Source: Rhizobium sp. NFR03
Lineage (GTDB): Bacteria > Pseudomonadota > Alphaproteobacteria > Rhizobiales > Rhizobiaceae
Length of the DNA: 64,000 nt
Direction of reading: 5' to 3'
Assembly: GCF_900111275.1 (NCBI RefSeq)
Contig: NZ_FOGR01000001.1
Location: forward strand, 558,001-622,000
Positions 60,450-64,000 of this stretch are shown here, one piece after another. The translations under genes and the position numbers were made by a program. The notes below the pieces were generated by a model that did no database searches, was not told the DNA's origin, and saw only the letters and a list, made by a program, of their open reading frames with translations. Position 1 is the stretch's first letter. Each line of letters starts with the position of its first letter.

Positions 60450-60628
60450 TGATCAAACTCCCCGACATCACCGGCACCAACCATTTATGCCGCCCGCCGT
60501 CGCCGTGCCGCGGCATGGTCGCCGCTCTGCTCGGAATCCTCTTCCTCGCTCTCATGGCAGCCGTGCCGCTGGCAACCGCCGGCATGGCGCGGCACGCCGC
60601 CTACGAGCGTGCGGAGGCCCGCATATGA
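60449..60628 (+). CDS. 59-residue membrane protein
   Basis: Starts by TGATG overlap with the previous gene. The N-terminal 22 residues are polar with two Cys; then one membrane segment (MVAALLGILFLALMAAVPLATAG) and a basic/acidic tail. The stop overlaps the next ATG (ATGA). Unknown role. Confidence 0.58.
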   Translation: MIKLPDITGTNHLCRPPSPCRGMVAALLGILFLALMAAVPLATAGMARHAAYERAEARI

Positions 60629-60831
60629 AGCGGCTCGATCAGAACATGCTGGCCGCTCTGCTCGCTTGCTACGTCACGCCTGACGAAAAGTTTTGTGCGA
60701 TCGCCGCCGCGCACGGCGTCGATCGTGAGCAGTTGCAGGAGGAATGGTTCGATCTCGAAAAGCAGCGTCGCGCCTTTCGCCCGCGTCCGGCCTGGACGCC
60801 GGCACCTGAAAGGATGGCCGCCCATGCGTGA
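60625..60831 (+). CDS. Small soluble phage protein
   Basis: 68 residues from the ATGA overlap at 60625. MLAALLACYVTPDEKFCAIAAAHGVDREQLQEEWFDLEKQRRAF is a helix-turn-helix-like module (AIAAAHGVDREQLQEEW). The tail is Pro-rich. It overlaps the next gene by 8 bases. Confidence 0.6.
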   Translation: MKRLDQNMLAALLACYVTPDEKFCAIAAAHGVDREQLQEEWFDLEKQRRAFRPRPAWTPAPERMAAHA

Positions 60832-60997
60832 TGTCGAGCCCCAGCCCATCCTCCCTTTCCGCGTCCATTTCGAGGACGAGACGATCACGCCTGTCGATAT
60901 CGCCGCCTGCGACCCCGACGAGGCGCGCAAGCGCGCGTCTATCAGGCACCCCGGAAAGCCGATCAACAAAGTGAAGATCGTCAGGGAGAAGATCTGA
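60824..60997 (+). CDS. Small phage protein
   Basis: 57 residues: PILPFRVHFEDETITPVDIAACDPDEARKRASIRHPGKPINKVKIVREK. Compact beta-alpha-beta style. Start overlaps the previous stop by 8 bases; next gene 2 bases downstream. Unknown. Confidence 0.6.
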   Translation: MRDVEPQPILPFRVHFEDETITPVDIAACDPDEARKRASIRHPGKPINKVKIVREKI

Positions 60998-60999
60998 GC

Positions 61000-61518
61000 A
61001 TGTCGGTCTTGCCGCCCTCCCCGAACCAGAAGCGCATGGATGCGATACGCCGTCGCGTAGCCGCCGCCATGCCCGACTGGAAGGTGATGGCCGACGAGAC
61101 CGGCACGTTTGTGACCGCAGCGGATGGCCCGGACAGCGAGCGTGTCTATCGGCTCGAAGATGCCGCCAATCTCGACAACCGCGAGATGGCCATCAGCGCG
61201 CCTGACGATTTGCTCTTTCTGCTGCGCATGTACGACGCTCTCGTGAAGCGGTTCATGCCGGCCAGGCCGGCCAAGATCACACCGGAAAAGCCAGCGAACT
61301 ACGCCGCCGAATGCGCCATGCGCTGCGGCGAACGCAAGTTCCGCCAGTTCCTCAGCGTCTGCCACGGCGTCGATGTGTCCAACGACGAACGCATTCGAAC
61401 TCGCATTCATTTCATGCTCCGGATCAACTCCCGAGCCGTCCTCAACACCGACCCCGCCGCCGCCAACCGTTGGCGCGATCTCGTGCGGGATTTCGAATCC
61501 TGGGAGAGAAGCCAATGA
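61000..61518 (+). CDS. Phage early protein
   Basis: 172 residues. No recognised domain: NQKRMDAIRRRVAAAMPDWKVMADETGTFVTAADG, then a helical C-terminal half ECAMRCGERKFRQFLSVCHGVDVSNDERIRTRIHFMLRINSR. The stop overlaps the ParB-like gene start (ATGA). A replication or recombination helper is plausible from place only. Confidence 0.65.
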   Translation: MSVLPPSPNQKRMDAIRRRVAAAMPDWKVMADETGTFVTAADGPDSERVYRLEDAANLDNREMAISAPDDLLFLLRMYDALVKRFMPARPAKITPEKPANYAAECAMRCGERKFRQFLSVCHGVDVSNDERIRTRIHFMLRINSRAVLNTDPAAANRWRDLVRDFESWERSQ

Positions 61519-62333
61519 CAGCGCCAAAGCCTGCCATAAAGATGGAGATTGGCGAACCGCCCGAGCTGGCGTGGGTGCCGGTCACCGCGATCCGCATCGA
61601 CGACAGCTATCAGCGCGAGCTAAAGGAAAAGCGCGTCACGCAGATCCTGAGCGATTTCACCTGGGCGCACTTCGGCTCCGTCATGCTGGTCCGCCAGTCA
61701 GATGACACGTTCACCTGTTTCGATGGCCAGCACCGCGTAGAGGCAGCGCGCCGGCATCCGTCGATCATCGAAGTGCCTGCGGCGATCGTGGAGCTAGATC
61801 AGCCCCGCGATGAGGCAGGCGCATTCCTTGGCGTCAACGTCAACCGCACTGCCATCAGCACGGTTGAAAAATATCATGCCGGCATTGAGGCAGGTGACCC
61901 GGATATGATGGCCGTCTGCACTCTGCTCGAGGAAGCGGGCTGCGAAGTTATCGCGCGCCACGGCATCAAGCCGGCGGCAAACCGCACTGCGGCTGTTACG
62001 GCCGTGCAGCGGTCGATCAAGACCTACGGCGACGCCGCCGTCGTCTCAGCATGCCGGACCCTAGTTGCAGCATGGCCGAAGGACACCGGCGCCCTCCACG
62101 CCATCATGATCCAAGCGCTGGCCCGGCTGTATCGCAACAACCGCCAACACATCGACGAAGCACGAATGACCGCAAAACTGATGGGAAAGGATCGCAAGAT
62201 CCTAACGGGCGACGCCGAAACCCTGCGCAGTATCGGCGGGGGTGACGCCACCGCCAGCGTCGCGAAGGTCCTCGTCGAAATCTACAACAAGAGCCTTCAG
62301 CAAGGACAGATCCAGATCGGAGCAAACCGATGA
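61515..62333 (+). CDS. ParB/Srx-like protein (DUF6551-type)
   Basis: 272 residues from the ATG at 61515. WVPVTAIRIDDSYQRELKEKRVTQILSDFTWAHFGSVMLVRQSDDTFTCFDGQHRVEAARRH is a ParB N-terminal fold with the D-G-Q-H-R motif. GAFLGVNVNRTAISTVEKYHAGIEAG and a helical C-terminal half follow. This type lacks the full ParB CTP-clamp layout and appears in phages. A second, different ParB-like domain is in the fusion at 54900. Confidence 0.8.
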   Translation: MTAPKPAIKMEIGEPPELAWVPVTAIRIDDSYQRELKEKRVTQILSDFTWAHFGSVMLVRQSDDTFTCFDGQHRVEAARRHPSIIEVPAAIVELDQPRDEAGAFLGVNVNRTAISTVEKYHAGIEAGDPDMMAVCTLLEEAGCEVIARHGIKPAANRTAAVTAVQRSIKTYGDAAVVSACRTLVAAWPKDTGALHAIMIQALARLYRNNRQHIDEARMTAKLMGKDRKILTGDAETLRSIGGGDATASVAKVLVEIYNKSLQQGQIQIGANR

Positions 62334-63079
62334 CCCCCCATAAAGGTCAGCAACCAAACCGGATTGAAGAAGCGGCCCGCACGATCTTTGACCTGTTGCC
62401 GCACAACGGCGCAATGGGCAGCGCACGGCCTGCCTGGGATGAACCAGCGGCCGCCCCGCAGCGTGACGAGGCGCTGCGCTACGCTCACGCCGCCGCACCA
62501 TTCTTGTCGCCCACCCCATCACCCCAGGCAGATGTGGAGGCGCAGGTTCTTAACCTGCTGCTCGACCATCACTATCACGGGCACTTTCTGCCTGAAGGTC
62601 GATATCGCATCGCCACTCCCAATGCGGCCGACCAACCCCCATCGACCCAGAACAATGTGAAGCCGCTCGCCTGGGCGACTGTGCCGAAAACGGAAGGCGG
62701 ATGGCGTTTCGTGACGGACATCGAGGCGCAGGCGGATACGTGGCGGGCTGACGGGCATACCATCGTTCCGCTCGTTGAAGCCCCGCCACCCCAGGTCAGA
62801 AAGCTAGGCCACACGGCGGCGGACCTAGTTGCCAAGATCGCGCAAGTCTCTAACGCAGTCGGCTTCCAAGCGGGCGAACCGGCGATGGAGATGGCTGGCC
62901 TGATCGTCTCCATCCTTGCCGCCAACCCCGAGCACATCGAGCGCTTCATGACCGAAGGCTCGGAGCTTTTCTTGGACTGCACCTTCAACCACGAAAACGG
63001 ATCGCTGACCTATCGGGCCATGAACGGGTCGATCCTGTCGCCGTCCGTCCTTCGCGAGAAGAAAGGGCAGCAGCAATGA
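62330..63079 (+). CDS. Phage early protein of unknown function
   Basis: 249 residues. Pro/Ala-rich linkers separate short modules. A phage-typical APPPQV segment near residue 150 is shared with the next gene (EAPPPQ). C-terminal half: DLVAKIAQVSNAVGFQAGEPAMEMAGLIVSILAANPEHIERFMTEG. Coupled to both neighbours by ATGA overlaps. Unrecognised. Confidence 0.65.
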   Translation: MTPHKGQQPNRIEEAARTIFDLLPHNGAMGSARPAWDEPAAAPQRDEALRYAHAAAPFLSPTPSPQADVEAQVLNLLLDHHYHGHFLPEGRYRIATPNAADQPPSTQNNVKPLAWATVPKTEGGWRFVTDIEAQADTWRADGHTIVPLVEAPPPQVRKLGHTAADLVAKIAQVSNAVGFQAGEPAMEMAGLIVSILAANPEHIERFMTEGSELFLDCTFNHENGSLTYRAMNGSILSPSVLREKKGQQQ

Positions 63080-63879
63080 CCGCTACCCGAGATCGACTTA
63101 TCGGAAACCTCCTTGATCGTTGGGAGATGACACCCAACGACCTGAAGCAGGAAATGCGGGAGCATAGTTGCGGCAAGCAACTGGACGAGCTTTTGAGCCA
63201 TGTCGAAGCCCCGCCACCCCAACCGAATGTGGTGCCGATCGAACTCGACGGCGTTTCGAGGGCACTGGAAAACGGCGACGGCGTCTGGCGGTCATGCAGC
63301 GGTTGCCATGAACTTGACGAGGGCGTTGCAACCGGATCTTACAGCGATCTGATGAGGTGCCACCTTGGCATAGGCTGCAGCGAATGCGGCGGCATCGGTG
63401 CGATTTGGGATACGACCGATTACGCGGAGATGGGCGAATATATTGCGCTCACCTATCCAGACGCACCCCAACCGACAAAACCGATCGGCTATATCCCAAG
63501 CGCCTTCATTAAGCATCTGCGCGACGGAGTGCAGGGCAAAATCTTTATCTACACCGAGCCGCAGCCTTTGACGGTTGCACTGTACGTAGACCCGCCGCGC
63601 GAGCGCAATGTGCGGCAGCTGGATTGGTCCAACTTCGCTGGGCCGAAACGGAATGCCGAGTGGAAGCCGGACGATCAGGACCTGATCTACACGGCCATCA
63701 ACTTCCGAGACGATGAATGGGGCGATGCGGACGAAGACGCAGGTCAACAGATCGTCGAGCGCTTGCTTCAGGCGTGGCAGGAAGCGGAGATGGCGGCGGC
63801 CCACTATGCCCACCATCGGCGTGAGCTGCTCGATGCTGTCCAGCCCGCGACCCAAACGGAACAGCAGGAGACGCTTTGA
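63076..63879 (+). CDS. Phage early protein with zinc-ribbon-like cysteines
   Basis: 267 residues. CSGCHELDEGVATGSYSDLMRCHLGIGCSECGG contains two C-x2-C pairs plus one Cys, suggesting zinc binding. The rest (GYIPSAFIKHLRDGVQGKIFIYTEPQPLTVALYVDPP, with a later WQEAEMAAAHYAHHRRELLDAV) is mixed. Its stop overlaps the exonuclease start (TGATG). Unknown role. Confidence 0.62.
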   Translation: MTATRDRLIGNLLDRWEMTPNDLKQEMREHSCGKQLDELLSHVEAPPPQPNVVPIELDGVSRALENGDGVWRSCSGCHELDEGVATGSYSDLMRCHLGIGCSECGGIGAIWDTTDYAEMGEYIALTYPDAPQPTKPIGYIPSAFIKHLRDGVQGKIFIYTEPQPLTVALYVDPPRERNVRQLDWSNFAGPKRNAEWKPDDQDLIYTAINFRDDEWGDADEDAGQQIVERLLQAWQEAEMAAAHYAHHRRELLDAVQPATQTEQQETL

Positions 63880-64000
63880 TGCGCGATCTTATGATTGACA
63901 TCGAGACGCTGGGCAGCCGCCCCGGAAGCGTCATTTTGAGCATTGGCGCAGTCACGTTTGACGCCGAGACCGGCCAGTTGGGCGACGAGTTCTATTCGGC
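63879..64000 (+). CDS. DEDD-type 3'-5' exonuclease (start only)
   Basis: 40 residues before the window ends. LMIDIETLGSRPGSVILSIGAVTFDAETG contains the first DEDD motif (D-I-E-T) and the following strand of an RNase H-like exonuclease of the phage/Rv2179c type. Probably acts in phage DNA or RNA processing in the left-arm-like operon. Confidence 0.75.
   Translation, partial: MRDLMIDIETLGSRPGSVILSIGAVTFDAETGQLGDEFYS

Larger units (their letters stand above)
22411..64000. mobile_element. Lambdoid siphovirus prophage (incomplete at right edge)
   Basis: A continuous block of phage genes: lysis (22411-24508), fibres and tail (24561-43678), head and packaging (43675-52497), early control and replication (52714-58899), and immunity with rightward early genes (58971-64000+). 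Gene order and orientation follow lambda/HK97 logic. No integrase, att site or tRNA is visible, so the right end lies outside. The left limit is uncertain and could extend to about 21946 or into the accessory genes at 15.0-21.9 kb. All core modules seen look intact. Confidence 0.92.

Noticed and set aside
1-64000. CRISPR arrays, tRNA and rRNA genes, insertion sequences
   Set aside because: No regularly spaced repeats, no cloverleaf with a convincing T-arm and no transposase-like protein were found on either strand.

Overview
The window looks like a chromosomal segment of a high-GC alphaproteobacterium of the order Hyphomicrobiales (Rhizobium/Agrobacterium/Ensifer-like). This rests on the ssu sulfonate operon with alphaproteobacterial-style products, NolR/ArsR-like small regulators, a GapR (DUF2312) homologue, and strong GC bias in most coding regions. 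No rRNA, tRNA or CRISPR array was seen.

Layout. (1) 1-636: C-terminal end of a large DNA methyltransferase, cut by the window edge. (2) 570-8423: organosulfur region. ssuA-ssuC-ssuB-ssuD are on the minus strand, translationally coupled by overlapping stop/start codons. Two paralogous FAD/NAD(P)-binding proteins flank them, and a flavin reductase that could supply FMNH2 to SsuD follows. (3) 9172-14827: a visibly more AT-rich island with a secreted protein of unknown role, a GT32-like glycosyltransferase, an alpha/beta hydrolase, a GT2/GT92-like glycosyltransferase and an O-fucosyltransferase-like protein. It is probably a surface-glycan cassette. (4) 15008-21909: mixed accessory genes: two paralogous ArsR-like regulators, each with a nearby minus-strand 'MNSYE' protein gene, a membrane protein, a large coiled-coil membrane protein, and a compact SRAP (YedK/HMCES-like) operon. 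(5) about 21946 or 22411 to the right edge: a lambdoid, siphovirus-type prophage. Its integrase end lies outside the window.

Prophage logic. A CI-like repressor (58971, plus) and a Cro-like gene (58899, minus) diverge from a 71-base control region with three palindromes. The minus-strand early operon runs leftward: Cro-like, CII-like, GapR-like, a ParB/MT-A70 fusion, a small gene, an initiator-like winged-helix gene with iteron-like repeats inside it, and a NusG-like protein. Next come a structured leader and an intrinsic terminator. The late genes follow: HNH, TerS, TerL, portal, S49 protease, HK97 capsid, connectors, tail tube, a G/GT-type tail chaperone pair with a GGGAAAC slippery site, tape measure with an embedded M15-like peptidase, tail-tip proteins, fibres, endolysin and holin. 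Plus-strand single genes ('morons') interrupt the tail cluster. Rightward from the repressor runs a chain of small early genes, a ParB-like protein and the start of a DEDD exonuclease.

Most noteworthy: the NusG-like gene, folded leader and terminator at the early/late junction (a candidate processive antitermination switch); the tail-chaperone frameshift; the 23-bp-phased repeats inside the initiator gene; and the ParB/MT-A70 fusion. Functions come from reading motifs by eye, with no database search.
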